Shown: positions 1 to 7,610 of the stretch, in pieces
Layout of the letters: each line of letters opens with the position of its first letter
Numbering within the stretch: position 1 is the stretch's first letter
Origin: Kiritimatiellia bacterium
GTDB lineage: Bacteria; Verrucomicrobiota; Kiritimatiellia; CAIQIC01; Lenti-01
Assembly (NCBI GenBank): GCA_018432565.1
Contig: JAHDSS010000531.1
Location: 1 to 8,621, forward strand
Direction of reading: 5' to 3'
Length of the DNA stretch: 8,621 nt
Notes under the pieces: model-generated
The model's input: the letters and a program-made list of their open reading frames with translations, nothing else
The model's database searches: none
What the model was told of the DNA's origin: nothing
Program-made: the position numbers and the translations under genes

Positions 1-191
1 GCGGCTTGGGTTTTAATCAGCGCCAGGATTTCGGGATCGCGTCGGAGTTCCCCTTCCCATCGGTAGGCGCTCTGGATGGGCAGGGTCTGCACGCAGGCCG
101 CCAGGCGCTTCTCCAACAGCCCGTCGAGTACCCGCCCCGCCGCGGACTCGTCGGGGAAGGTCGTCAGGATGATGCAGGCGTCATCGGTCAT
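1..191 (-). CDS. cutA: CutA-like divalent-cation tolerance protein, partial (3' end outside window)
   Basis: Translating the minus strand from the ATG at 191 gives 63 codons that stay open to the window edge. They begin MTDDACIILTTFPDESAAG and continue with EKRLAACVQTLPIQSAYRWE, then GELRRDPEILALIKT. This matches the first half of CutA, a small (about 100-110 aa) trimeric ferredoxin-like-fold protein: the LTT/TAPDE-type first strand, the KLAAC segment with its conserved Cys, the S.Y.WEG strand and the LIKT strand are all there in order. CutA has been linked to metal tolerance, but its biochemical role is unsettled. The start overlaps the stop of the rhomboid gene in an ATGA arrangement, and GGAG lies about 5 nt before the ATG, which supports both this start and translational coupling. 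No signal peptide is visible. The C-terminal half is missing only because the window ends. Confidence 0.9.
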   Translation of the reverse strand, partial: MTDDACIILTTFPDESAAGRVLDGLLEKRLAACVQTLPIQSAYRWEGELRRDPEILALIKTQA

Positions 192-1090
192 GGCCGCTCC
201 GTCCGCTTGTTCAAGGCGGCGGCCGCCCAGCCGAGAACGCCGCCGGCCAGCAGGCCGGTAAAGTGCGCGGCGTTGGCCGTCGGCCTCAACAGGCCGAACA
301 CGCCCACGGCCAGAAACACCATCAGCAGGCCCGAGGCTACCGGAGACAGAATGACCCCGAAACGGAAATCCAGGCGGTTGCGAACCCACAGATAGCCGAA
401 GACTCCATACACCACGCCGCTCATGCCGCCGAAGGCGGGCCCGCCGAGAATGAACTGCGCGAGATTGGACACCAGCGCCACGACCGCCACCGCCCCCGCA
501 TAGCGCCAGGTGCCGATCCGCTGTTCCATCACCCCGCCCAGATCTTTCAGCCACAGCAGATTGAACACCAGGTGCCACAGGTGGAAATGGAGGAAGATGG
601 GAGTAAACAGCCGCCACACCTGCCCGCCGGCGACTTCCGGCAGCGCTTCCCAGAAATGCGCGAGGTCCGTCGCAAACCGGCTGGAAATGAAAAACCACCG
701 GGTCCATTCGGCGTTCTGTCCGAAGCCGGTCAGCAGCGCCACGAGGATGCTCCCGACCATCAGCACCATGGTCAGCCCGCCGCGCTTCATCTGCCAGGCA
801 ACCGCACCGGGGCGCTTCAGCTTCTTCTTCTCGTGGTTGACTTCCTTTTTCTCTTCGCGGCGCCGTTCGGCGGCCGCCTGGCTGGCCTGATAGAATTCCT
901 CGGCGTCGGGCATGCTGCGAAAGCGCGACAGCAGCCCGCGGGCCTCGTCCACTCGGTCCTCGTCCACCACCCAGAGGACCTGTCCGCCATCCTTTCCCGG
1001 CTCGAGTTGCACCTCGATGTCGTGCACATACAGGTAATCCGCAAACGTCTGCGCCTGCTCCTTCGTCGCCAGCTGTCCAATCGGTCTCAT
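188..1090 (-). CDS. glpG: GlpG-type rhomboid intramembrane serine protease
   Basis: The 300-aa protein has the two-part layout of GlpG. Residues 1 to about 68 form a cytoplasmic N-domain (FADYLYVHDIEVQLEPG, then VWVVDED-like strands and an LLSRF helix). A charged linker at about 72-93 follows, rich in Arg, Glu and Lys, and then a six-helix membrane core from about 105. Core motifs are clear: HFHLWHLVFNLLW at 168-180 (H173 and N177 match the GlpG oxyanion residues), the catalytic serine in GGMSGVVYG (S224) and the catalytic histidine in AHFTGLLAGG (H276). All catalytic residues are present, so an active protease is expected, cleaving membrane substrates within the bilayer. The substrate is unknown. 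It starts 6 bp after the glycosyltransferase stop and its stop overlaps the cutA start by 4 bp, which suggests one operon. The ribosome binding site is weak, with only AGG upstream. Confidence 0.95.
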   Translation of the reverse strand: MRPIGQLATKEQAQTFADYLYVHDIEVQLEPGKDGGQVLWVVDEDRVDEARGLLSRFRSMPDAEEFYQASQAAAERRREEKKEVNHEKKKLKRPGAVAWQMKRGGLTMVLMVGSILVALLTGFGQNAEWTRWFFISSRFATDLAHFWEALPEVAGGQVWRLFTPIFLHFHLWHLVFNLLWLKDLGGVMEQRIGTWRYAGAVAVVALVSNLAQFILGGPAFGGMSGVVYGVFGYLWVRNRLDFRFGVILSPVASGLLMVFLAVGVFGLLRPTANAAHFTGLLAGGVLGWAAAALNKRTERP

Positions 1091-1096
1091 CGACGC

Positions 1097-2284
1097 CTAT
1101 CGCTTCCATCTGGGTTCAAACCGTCCGGTCCAGGCATCCCCGGCCGCCTGCACCAATGCCCAATTCACACTCCAAAACGCCCCCAGCAATCCCACCAGCC
1201 TCGATCGGACGCGCCGCCCCGCCCCATAGGCCAGCCCGCTGGCCGCCAGCCCCGCCAGTCCGCCCCACAAGACTACGCTCCACCAGGCCCAGACTCCGCC
1301 CGTCACCGCGCCAAGCCTGAATTCCATCCATCCAGCTGCCAAAAGCGTCAAAATAACCAAAAACGGGGTCAACAGACGCATGAATTTGTGCGAAATCCAC
1401 TGAAACCAGATTCTATTGCCCCTAATACAGTAAATTCCAGGCTCCAGGCGCCCAATTTGCCATATTCCGGCCAACGTCCGCCGCTTTCGAAGTCCTTCCT
1501 GCTCAAAATGAGTTGTCGGGAGGTCAAAAACGCGCGCAGAAGGCTCAAATATGCACCGAAAACCACGTAAAACCGCCTTCATGGGAATCAGCACATCATC
1601 TACGAGGGTGTTTTCGGGAATTTTTTCACAACATTCTCGTCGGATGGCATAGAGCGCCCCGGTGGCGCCCGGAACGGCCCAAAAACGGCTTTCGCAATTG
1701 CGGATGAATTTTTCATAGCCCCAATAGGACTGCGCGCCCTTTTGGGCTCCTCCAGTGGCGCTTTCATAGACCAGTTCCCCCGACACCACTCCGACGGTCT
1801 CGTCGGCAAAGTTGTCCAGCAGCCGGGAAATGGCCCCTTCCTCCACCCGCTGCCGGACATCCATCAGAACCAGGATGGGCTGCCCCGCAGTCTCCAGCAG
1901 ATCGTTCAGCACCGCCGCCTTTCCGCGGCGCTCCGCATACTCCAGGATGCGGACCTCCGGAGCCGCCGCCCCGGCTTCATCCCGCTCCTCTCCGGCCGCG
2001 GCGAGCGCGGCCCGCAGCACCCCGGCCGACCCATCGGTGCAGCCGTCCAGTCCAATCCGGATTTCCCGGATGGGCTCCCGCCGCGCCAGTTCCAGCAGCT
2101 GGCGGAGCTTGCGCGGCAGCCCCTCCGCTTCGTTGTGGGCGGCGATCAGCACCGCGGCGCCTCCCGCAAACGGCCCCTTGCGCACCGGCCGGCCCCGCAC
2201 CCGCGACAGCCCCCAGATCAGCACGGGATAGCCCGCGTAGATATACGCAAGCAGCGCGATCAACATGGCCAGCACCCACGGCAT
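1097..2284 (-). CDS. Membrane-anchored family 2 glycosyltransferase
   Basis: A 395-aa GT-A glycosyltransferase with an N-terminal membrane helix (about 4-26) and three C-terminal hydrophobic segments (about 303-325, 330-356, 362-380). The catalytic domain shows the nucleotide-sugar motif LIAAHNEAEGLPRKL (46-60), the GLDGCTDGS strand-loop (78-86), the metal/DxD-position motif LMDVRQRVE (140-148), the acidic acceptor motif LVDDVLIP (227-234) and an RKRRTLAGIWQ motif (267-277) like the Q/RxxRW signature of processive enzymes. This resembles the cellulose synthase/PgaC-like branch of GT2, which builds polysaccharides at the inner membrane. Donor and product cannot be told from the sequence. I chose the ATG at 2284 because the N-terminal helix begins there and the frame further upstream looks non-coding. 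AAGGAGG (minus strand, 2310-2316) lies 25 nt upstream, too far for a normal Shine-Dalgarno, so the start is not fully secure; Met7 is an alternative. It is the first gene of the probable GT2-glpG-cutA operon. Confidence 0.88.
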   Translation of the reverse strand: MPWVLAMLIALLAYIYAGYPVLIWGLSRVRGRPVRKGPFAGGAAVLIAAHNEAEGLPRKLRQLLELARREPIREIRIGLDGCTDGSAGVLRAALAAAGEERDEAGAAAPEVRILEYAERRGKAAVLNDLLETAGQPILVLMDVRQRVEEGAISRLLDNFADETVGVVSGELVYESATGGAQKGAQSYWGYEKFIRNCESRFWAVPGATGALYAIRRECCEKIPENTLVDDVLIPMKAVLRGFRCIFEPSARVFDLPTTHFEQEGLRKRRTLAGIWQIGRLEPGIYCIRGNRIWFQWISHKFMRLLTPFLVILTLLAAGWMEFRLGAVTGGVWAWWSVVLWGGLAGLAASGLAYGAGRRVRSRLVGLLGAFWSVNWALVQAAGDAWTGRFEPRWKR

Positions 2285-2372
2285 GCATTCTCTGTACCCG
2301 AATCCGCGCCCTCCTTCAATCCGGGAAACGCGCGCCGCGGCAACCGATCCGTCCGCCTCCCGGTGTCCGATT

Positions 2373-2488
2373 GTGGAGTGCGGCGGGAAAGCGCGCAGCG
2401 ACGCCCCTGTCCTGCGGAGCAGGAACACCGCTTTGGCCGTTCGATCCAAGGCGGTGCCGCGGCAGTTGGCCTTGTCACCGCACTCCAC
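2373..2488. repeat. Composite palindromic intergenic element A
   Basis: This 116-bp block is bounded by a perfect 11-bp inverted repeat: GTGGAGTGCGG at 2373-2383 and CCGCACTCCAC at 2478-2488. Inside are three more dyads: CCTGC-GGA-GCAGG (2411-2423), ACCGCTTTGG (2427-2436) against CCAAGGCGGT (2446-2455, one mismatch), and the 10-bp palindrome TGCCGCGGCA (2455-2464). The nested arms on a long closing stem suggest a multi-branched RNA or cruciform. It lies in the divergent spacer and shows no coding signal. It may be a REP-like element, an RNA structure, or a MITE-like mobile repeat. Only the dyads are seen directly; the element status is inferred. Confidence 0.6.
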
Positions 2489-2509
2489 ATCCGATCCCCA
2501 TGCCTCTTC

Positions 2510-2579
2510 CTGTAGCTGCGCTCGATGAGCGCGGCCACTATGCGTTCCGATCCGCCGCGCCCGGCGGGCGCAGCTACAG
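2510..2579. repeat. Two-hairpin REP-like palindromic element B
   Basis: A perfect 12-bp inverted repeat, CTGTAGCTGCGC at 2510-2521 and GCGCAGCTACAG at 2568-2579, encloses two compact hairpins that share its inner bases. These are GCGCTC-GAT-GAGCGC (2518-2532) and GCGCCC-GGC-GGGCGC (2557-2571), each with a perfect 6-bp stem and 3-nt loop. The sequence can therefore fold either as one long closing stem or as two separate hairpins. This paired-palindrome layout resembles REP/BIME elements. It starts 21 bp after element A and sits about 110 bp before the next gene. Copy number in the genome cannot be judged from this window. Confidence 0.65.
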
Positions 2580-2584
2580 TTTCC

Positions 2585-2611
2585 AATCCGTACAATCCGT
2601 TCTATCCGTAG
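2585..2611. repeat. Three tandem 9-bp units, AATCCGTAC-like
   Basis: Three consecutive 9-mers, AATCCGTAC, AATCCGTTC and TATCCGTAG, share the core ATCCGT and follow directly after element B. The same ATCCG word recurs at lower order elsewhere in the spacer (for example 2346-2350 and 2489-2493). This could be the tail of element B, a small binding-site cluster, or chance in a repeat-rich spacer. Confidence 0.45.
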
Positions 2612-2642
2612 CTGGGCTGTTCGGACCAAGGAGGCCCGCCGC

Positions 2643-2671
2643 TTGCCGCGGCGCCAACCCCGGTCTATACT
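2643..2671 (+). promoter_or_regulatory. Candidate sigma70-type promoter for the N-formylglutamate amidohydrolase gene
   Basis: TTGCCG (2643-2648, 4 of 6 matches to TTGACA) and TATACT (2666-2671, 5 of 6 matches to TATAAT) are separated by exactly 17 bp. The -10 box lies 18 bp before the ATG at 2690, so the leader would be very short, about 10-12 nt. That would fit the absence of a visible Shine-Dalgarno. It is a pattern match only. Confidence 0.4.
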
Positions 2672-2689
2672 GTCGGCCACTTCCCCGCC

Positions 2690-3469
2690 ATGTGCCCAAG
2701 CCAACCATCCGGCGAGTCCGATTCTGCACCGGCGCTGCTGATTACCTGCGAGCACGCCGCCAACGCGGTGCCCGCGCGCTGGGCTCCGCTCTTCGAGTCG
2801 CCCGCTGCCCGCCGCGCCCTGGATTCCCACCGCGGCTGGGATCCCGGCGCCGCCAGCCTCGCCCGCGCCCTGCGTCCCCAATCCCGTGCCCCCCTTGTCC
2901 GCCGCAGCCTTGGTGAAGGCGGATGCCTCCTCGGCACCGCCACGCGCCTGCTGGTCGAACTCAACCGCTCGCCGGACCATCCGCAATTCTGGAGCGAATT
3001 CACCCGCGGTCTTCCGCCGGCAGAAAAAGCCGCCGTTTTCCGCGAAATCTATGCGCCCTTCCGCCGCGCCGCGCTCCGGGAAATCCGCCGCCTTTGCATT
3101 GCCGCGAACGGCCCTGTCTTCCATTTGTCCGTCCACAGCTTCACGCCCGAACTCGACGGCGAAACGCGCGATGCCGACATCGGCCTGCTCTACGACCCCG
3201 CCCGCCCCCTCGAAGTCCGCTGGGCCGACGCCTGGGACGCCGCGCTTCGTTCGCTCGCCCCCGAGTGGCGCATCCGCCGCAATTTTCCCTATGCCGGCAC
3301 CGACGACGGCCATGTCACGCATCTGCGCACGCTCTTTTCCCCCGACGCCTATGCCGGCATGGAACTGGAAGTGAACCAGTCCCTCCTGACGGATACCGCG
3401 CAACGCGCCGCCGTCGGCGACCGCCTCCGCCGCGCCCTTCCGGCGGCTGTCCCGTTGGCCGGAAATTGA
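2690..3469 (+). CDS. N-formylglutamate amidohydrolase family protein
   Basis: A 259-aa protein with the motif series of the N-formylglutamate amidohydrolase (FGase, PF05013-type) family: LLITCEHAANAVP (16-28), DSHRGWDPGA (45-54), LLVELNRS (87-94), FHLSVHSFTPELDG (144-157), RDADIGLLYDP (160-170), RNFPYAGTDDGHVTHLR (197-213) and YAGMELEVNQ (221-230). The CEH, HRGWD and SVHSF histidine/acidic motifs are those expected to hold the metal and substrate. Family members hydrolyse N-formylglutamate or related N-acyl amino acids. No histidine-degradation genes are adjacent, so the true substrate is open. Residues 71-81 (RRSLGEGGCLL) look like an insertion between APLV and GTATRLLVELNR and are encoded over a palindrome (2898-2923). 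The start at 2690 is the only ATG just before the conserved core; no Shine-Dalgarno is seen. It stands alone, 197 bp before the next gene. Confidence 0.88.
   Translation: MCPSQPSGESDSAPALLITCEHAANAVPARWAPLFESPAARRALDSHRGWDPGAASLARALRPQSRAPLVRRSLGEGGCLLGTATRLLVELNRSPDHPQFWSEFTRGLPPAEKAAVFREIYAPFRRAALREIRRLCIAANGPVFHLSVHSFTPELDGETRDADIGLLYDPARPLEVRWADAWDAALRSLAPEWRIRRNFPYAGTDDGHVTHLRTLFSPDAYAGMELEVNQSLLTDTAQRAAVGDRLRRALPAAVPLAGN
2898..2923. repeat. Palindromic repeat inside the amidohydrolase coding sequence
   Basis: TCCGCC (2898-2903) pairs with GGCGGA (2918-2923), and an alternative inner hairpin GCCTT-GGTG-AAGGC (2908-2920 region) competes with it. It encodes RRSLGEGG in frame, within a stretch that looks extra to the FGase fold. 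Small palindromic elements that tolerate in-frame insertion are known in other bacteria (for example the Rickettsia palindromic elements). Assignment as an inserted repeat is inference. Confidence 0.45.
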
Positions 3470-3511
3470 CCCTCCGCCGCCCTGCGCCCGCACCGGAAAA
3501 GCCCCCTTCGG

Positions 3512-3556
3512 ATAACTGTCTAGTTATTGCAATAACTATAGTTATTGCAATAACTA
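3512..3556. promoter_or_regulatory. Candidate operator: two abutting 18-bp palindromes plus an extra half-site
   Basis: TAGTTATTGCAATAACTA, a perfect palindrome, occurs at 3521-3538 and again immediately at 3539-3556. Together with an upstream ATAACT (3512-3517), the half-site AGTTAT/ATAACT appears five times, starting at 3512, 3522, 3532, 3540 and 3550. The steps are 10, 10, 8 and 10 bp, close to one helical turn. The block is AT-rich in a GC-rich setting and lies about 110 bp before the XRE-cupin start. An AT-rich TATATT follows at 3557, and a weak promoter match (TTGCCG 3567-3572, 17 bp, TTTATT 3590-3595) lies just downstream, which would put the sites upstream of RNA polymerase. The likely ligand is the neighbouring XRE-cupin regulator, by autoregulation. 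That is inference. Confidence 0.6.
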
Positions 3557-3570
3557 TATATTTTCTTTGC

Positions 3571-3594
3571 CGGTGGATTTATCGGTGGATTTAT
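3571..3594 (+). repeat. Perfect tandem duplication of the 12-mer CGGTGGATTTAT
   Basis: Two exact copies lie at 3571-3582 and 3583-3594, followed by TTTT. They are between the palindromic operator and the regulator gene, in the likely promoter or leader. They may be a second protein-binding site or a replication-slippage product; a copy-number change would alter the promoter spacing. Confidence 0.6.
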
Positions 3595-3666
3595 TTTTCC
3601 CGCGGCTTTTCAAACGCGGCCCAATCCGCTTTAATCCCGGTTTTGCACAATCGGAGAGTCTTCAGC

Positions 3667-4242
3667 ATGAATACAGAACTCAATCTCATCGGCCCGCGCA
3701 TCCGCCAGCTCCGCGAACGGCGGGAGTTTTCCATCGAGGCCCTGGCGAAGCAAAGCGGCTGCAGCGCGGAAATGATTGCGGCGCTGGAGGCGGGCGACCT
3801 GGTGCCGTCCCTGACCCCGCTGCTGAGGCTGGCGCGGGGGCTCGGCGTCCGGCTGGGCACGCTGCTCGACGACCAGTCGCTGGACGGGCCGGCGGTCGTC
3901 CGCCAGAACGATCTGGGCGCCGCGATTCATTTCTCCGGCAACGATCCGGCGCGCAAGCGCAGCACGCTGGATTTCCATCCCCTGGCCCCGCACAAGGCCG
4001 CCCGCAACATGGAGCCCTTTCTGATTGACGTGCATCCCGCCACGGGCGAGGTCGTCCTGAACGACCACGAAGGCGAGGAGTTCATCTACGTCTTGTCCGG
4101 GCGCATCGAAATCCTGTACGGCAAGGACGCCTACCGGCTCGAGGCCGGCGACAGCATCTACTACGAATCCGCGGTGCCCCATCACGTCCACGCGATCGGC
4201 GGCGACGCCCGCATCCTGGCCGTGGTCTATGCGCCGGCCTGA
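3667..4242 (+). CDS. XRE-family HTH regulator with C-terminal cupin domain
   Basis: A 191-aa two-domain regulator. Residues 9-67 form an XRE/Cro helix-turn-helix: [20 protein letters not shown], then [36 protein letters not shown]. Residues about 117-190 form a cupin_2 barrel, with [21 protein letters not shown] (132-152) as cupin motif 1 and [19 protein letters not shown] (161-179) as motif 2. H134, E138 and the PHHVH histidines could bind a metal or small ligand. In this regulator class the cupin senses a metabolite. The ATG at 3667 has GGAG 10 nt upstream, which settles the start; the open frame continues upstream but has no coding signal there. It precedes the acyl-CoA synthetase by 40 bp, so it probably controls that gene and senses its substrate or an acyl-CoA, with the palindromes at 3521-3556 as the likely target. 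Confidence 0.92.
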   Translation: MNTELNLIGPRIRQLRERREFSIEALAKQSGCSAEMIAALEAGDLVPSLTPLLRLARGLGVRLGTLLDDQSLDGPAVVRQNDLGAAIHFSGNDPARKRSTLDFHPLAPHKAARNMEPFLIDVHPATGEVVLNDHEGEEFIYVLSGRIEILYGKDAYRLEAGDSIYYESAVPHHVHAIGGDARILAVVYAPA

Positions 4243-4282
4243 TGCGTCCACCCTGCCATCCCCCCCTGAGAAATCCATTGCC

Positions 4283-5989
<1,707 letters not shown>

Positions 5990-6032
5990 CGCCCGCTGCG
6001 CCCGGCTCCGTCCGCCCGAGGCGGCATCCGGA

Positions 6033-6072
6033 TTTTCCACGCCATGGAAAATTTTTTCCACAGCGTGGAAAA
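6033..6072. repeat. Twin TTTTCCA/TGGAAAA hairpins, possible bidirectional terminator
   Basis: Two adjacent hairpins are visible: TTTTCCA-CGCCA-TGGAAAA (6033-6051) and TTTTCCAC-AGC-GTGGAAAA (6054-6072). The first is followed by T6 (6052-6057), giving a weak intrinsic-terminator look for the acyl-CoA synthetase transcript, although the stem is only 7 bp and AT-rich. The same arm is used twice, so a repeat or a protein-binding site is equally possible. It lies 9 bp from the IS target duplication. Confidence 0.5.
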
Positions 6073-6081
6073 CGTCCGGCG

Positions 6082-6085
6082 CTAA
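6082..6085 (+). repeat. Target-site duplication CTAA, left copy
   Basis: CTAA abuts the left IS end and is repeated directly after the right end at 7706-7709. IS1380-family elements usually make a 4-bp duplication, so this is the expected scar of a simple insertion. Confidence 0.8.
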
Positions 6086-6104
6086 CCTGAATAATTCATC
6101 AACC
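6086..6104 (+). repeat. IS left terminal inverted repeat
   Basis: CCTGAATAATTCATCAACC is the exact reverse complement of 7687-7705. This is the transposase 3' side of the element. Pairing stops at once inside the 19 bp. Confidence 0.93.
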
Positions 6105-6256
6105 CCTCCGATCGGGGGCGGATTGGGAGAGGAGTCGCGAGCGAGAAGTCGGCCGATGCGTTTGTGCCGGTTTTGAGGCGCAGAAGAGAAGATTGGGGCA
6201 TAGCTCCGCCCTGCCGCCTGTATTTTGAGGGCGCAGGGGACCGCCGCGACGGGGGT

Positions 6257-7609
6257 TTATGTGGTGTTCAGAGTCGCCAGGATGCTGGAGGCCCGTGTCA
6301 GGATATTCTGTGTCGGGCAGGTGGTCGGGAAGTGGAAGCGCAGGAAGGTGCGCCCGGCTTCCAGTCGTGCGCCGATCTTGAGCAAGCGCAGACGGATGGT
6401 GTCAAACTGGGCGTGGGCCAGCTCGGAACCTTTCAGCAGATTGGCGCGCAGAGCGTGCATCAGCACGTAAGCCGCGGAGTGGAGGAACAACCGGAACTGG
6501 TTGGCCTCCTTCCGGTGGCAACTGGTGCGGTCCGAACGCAAGGCGACCTTGTGGTCTTTGATCATCAGCTCCATCTTGCCCCGAGCGCAATACACGGTGT
6601 CGTAGAGGTATTTTGCGCCAGCCGCCCGCAAGGAGGTCACCACGTAGCGCACGTCCGTGCCTTGGGCGGTGACCTGAATGCGGCAGACCACGCGGCGGAA
6701 TCGGTTCCATGACTTGGCGGCATACAGTTGGCTGGCATAGGCCCGGACAGGGCGCCCCACTTGCCGTTGTTCGCGGTACTTCTTTCCGGCCGCGCGGATG
6801 TCGGCCTCAAAGCTTGCGGCCAGCCGGCGGTTGGGCTGCAGCCCCGTAATGAACTGGATTCCGCGAGCTTCCAGCCAGTCCATTACTTCGGGCTTGGTGT
6901 GGTGGCTGTCGGCCCGAAAGACGATTTCCACCTCGGGCCAGGCCGCCCGCACGCGCCGGACGATCCGCTTGAGCACGCTGAGGATTTCTTTTGCCGTTGG
7001 CGACTTGCCCGCCCGCAGTACGCTGGCAATCAGCTTTCCGCTCTGGCCCTCATACACATGGAAGGGCATGAAGCAATACTCGTCCTCGTAGGCGTTGAAC
7101 AGCGCCAACTGCTGTTGCCCGTGAACGGCATCGGCGGTCGGATCCATGTCCAGCACGATCAGGCGAGGCGCCTGCTCGTAGGAGGCAATGAACTGATCTA
7201 CAAAGGCGTAGCCGAGCTTCAGCAGATCCCGCACGGTCACGGCATTTTCCAACCGCGTCATGGTCGGCTGAGAACCCAGTGCCCCGTCTTCGACCGGATC
7301 GCGTCCCACAGCGGCCTTGATCGCCGGATCGTCGCGCAGCGCGTCACAGTCGTTGGCATCCTCGTATCCGCAACTGATCTGGTACGCGCGCTGGCGGAGC
7401 AGATCGACGATCCGATGATCCACATGGCTTTGGCGCCGCATGTCGGCAATGGAATTGGCCAACCGCTCGGAAAGTCCGATCTGGCTGTCCACTTCGCGCA
7501 GGAACAACGCACCGCCATCACTGCTCACCGCAGGATCATCAAACCGTGCGGAAACTTTCTTGCCGTTTATAGGTGCAAAGGGCAGGTCGGGTGTGGTAAA
7601 TGTTTTCAT
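6257..7609 (-). CDS. IS1380-family DDE transposase
   Basis: A 450-aa transposase of normal family length. It begins MKTFTTPDLPFAPINGKKVSAR and has the DGGALFLREVD segment (31-41) seen at the N-terminus of IS1380 proteins. Catalytic acids are visible: D154/D156 in IVLDMDPTAD (151-160), D234 in FRADSHHTKPEVMDWLE (231-247), and E347 within YCARGKMELMIKDHK (340-354). The last fits the Y-(2)-R-(3)-E-(6)-K signature exactly (Y340, R343, E347, K354). A nucleic-acid-binding C-terminal region follows (HALRANLLKG and onward). No frameshift or stop interrupts it, so it should be functional. It acts on the 19-bp ends at 6086 and 7705. The ATG at 7609 has no clear Shine-Dalgarno, and a large palindrome lies just upstream, both consistent with low translation. 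Confidence 0.95.
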   Translation of the reverse strand: MKTFTTPDLPFAPINGKKVSARFDDPAVSSDGGALFLREVDSQIGLSERLANSIADMRRQSHVDHRIVDLLRQRAYQISCGYEDANDCDALRDDPAIKAAVGRDPVEDGALGSQPTMTRLENAVTVRDLLKLGYAFVDQFIASYEQAPRLIVLDMDPTADAVHGQQQLALFNAYEDEYCFMPFHVYEGQSGKLIASVLRAGKSPTAKEILSVLKRIVRRVRAAWPEVEIVFRADSHHTKPEVMDWLEARGIQFITGLQPNRRLAASFEADIRAAGKKYREQRQVGRPVRAYASQLYAAKSWNRFRRVVCRIQVTAQGTDVRYVVTSLRAAGAKYLYDTVYCARGKMELMIKDHKVALRSDRTSCHRKEANQFRLFLHSAAYVLMHALRANLLKGSELAHAQFDTIRLRLLKIGARLEAGRTFLRFHFPTTCPTQNILTRASSILATLNTT

Positions 7610-7610
7610 G

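Noticed and set aside
263..1570. Long plus-strand ORF (435 codons) across the rhomboid and GT2 region
   Set aside because: It is antisense to two genes with clear catalytic motifs, and its product is rich in Gln, Pro, His and Arg, typical of a shadow frame.
3438..3464. TTCCGGC/GCCGGAA inverted repeat at the end of the FGase gene as a terminator
   Set aside because: It lies within the coding sequence, has a 13-nt loop and no T-run.
2285..3493. Minus-strand open frame continuing upstream of the GT2 start for about 400 codons
   Set aside because: It runs antisense to the FGase gene and through palindromic spacer DNA; its product is Gly/Ala/Arg-rich without recognisable motifs. High GC content explains the lack of stops.
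3512..3594. The repeated palindromes and 12-mers as a CRISPR-like array or replication origin iterons
   Set aside because: There are no spacers between the units, no cas genes and no replication initiator gene; an operator explains the layout better.
2923..3666. N-terminal extension of the XRE-cupin frame back to 2923
   Set aside because: The upstream codons overlap the FGase gene in another frame and pass through the AT-rich operator; GGAG before the ATG at 3667 and the HTH position fix the start.
4229..4282. Earlier in-frame ATG for the acyl-CoA synthetase
   Set aside because: It adds 18 low-complexity residues, overlaps the regulator and has no Shine-Dalgarno; the start at 4283 fits the domain boundary better, although it cannot be excluded.
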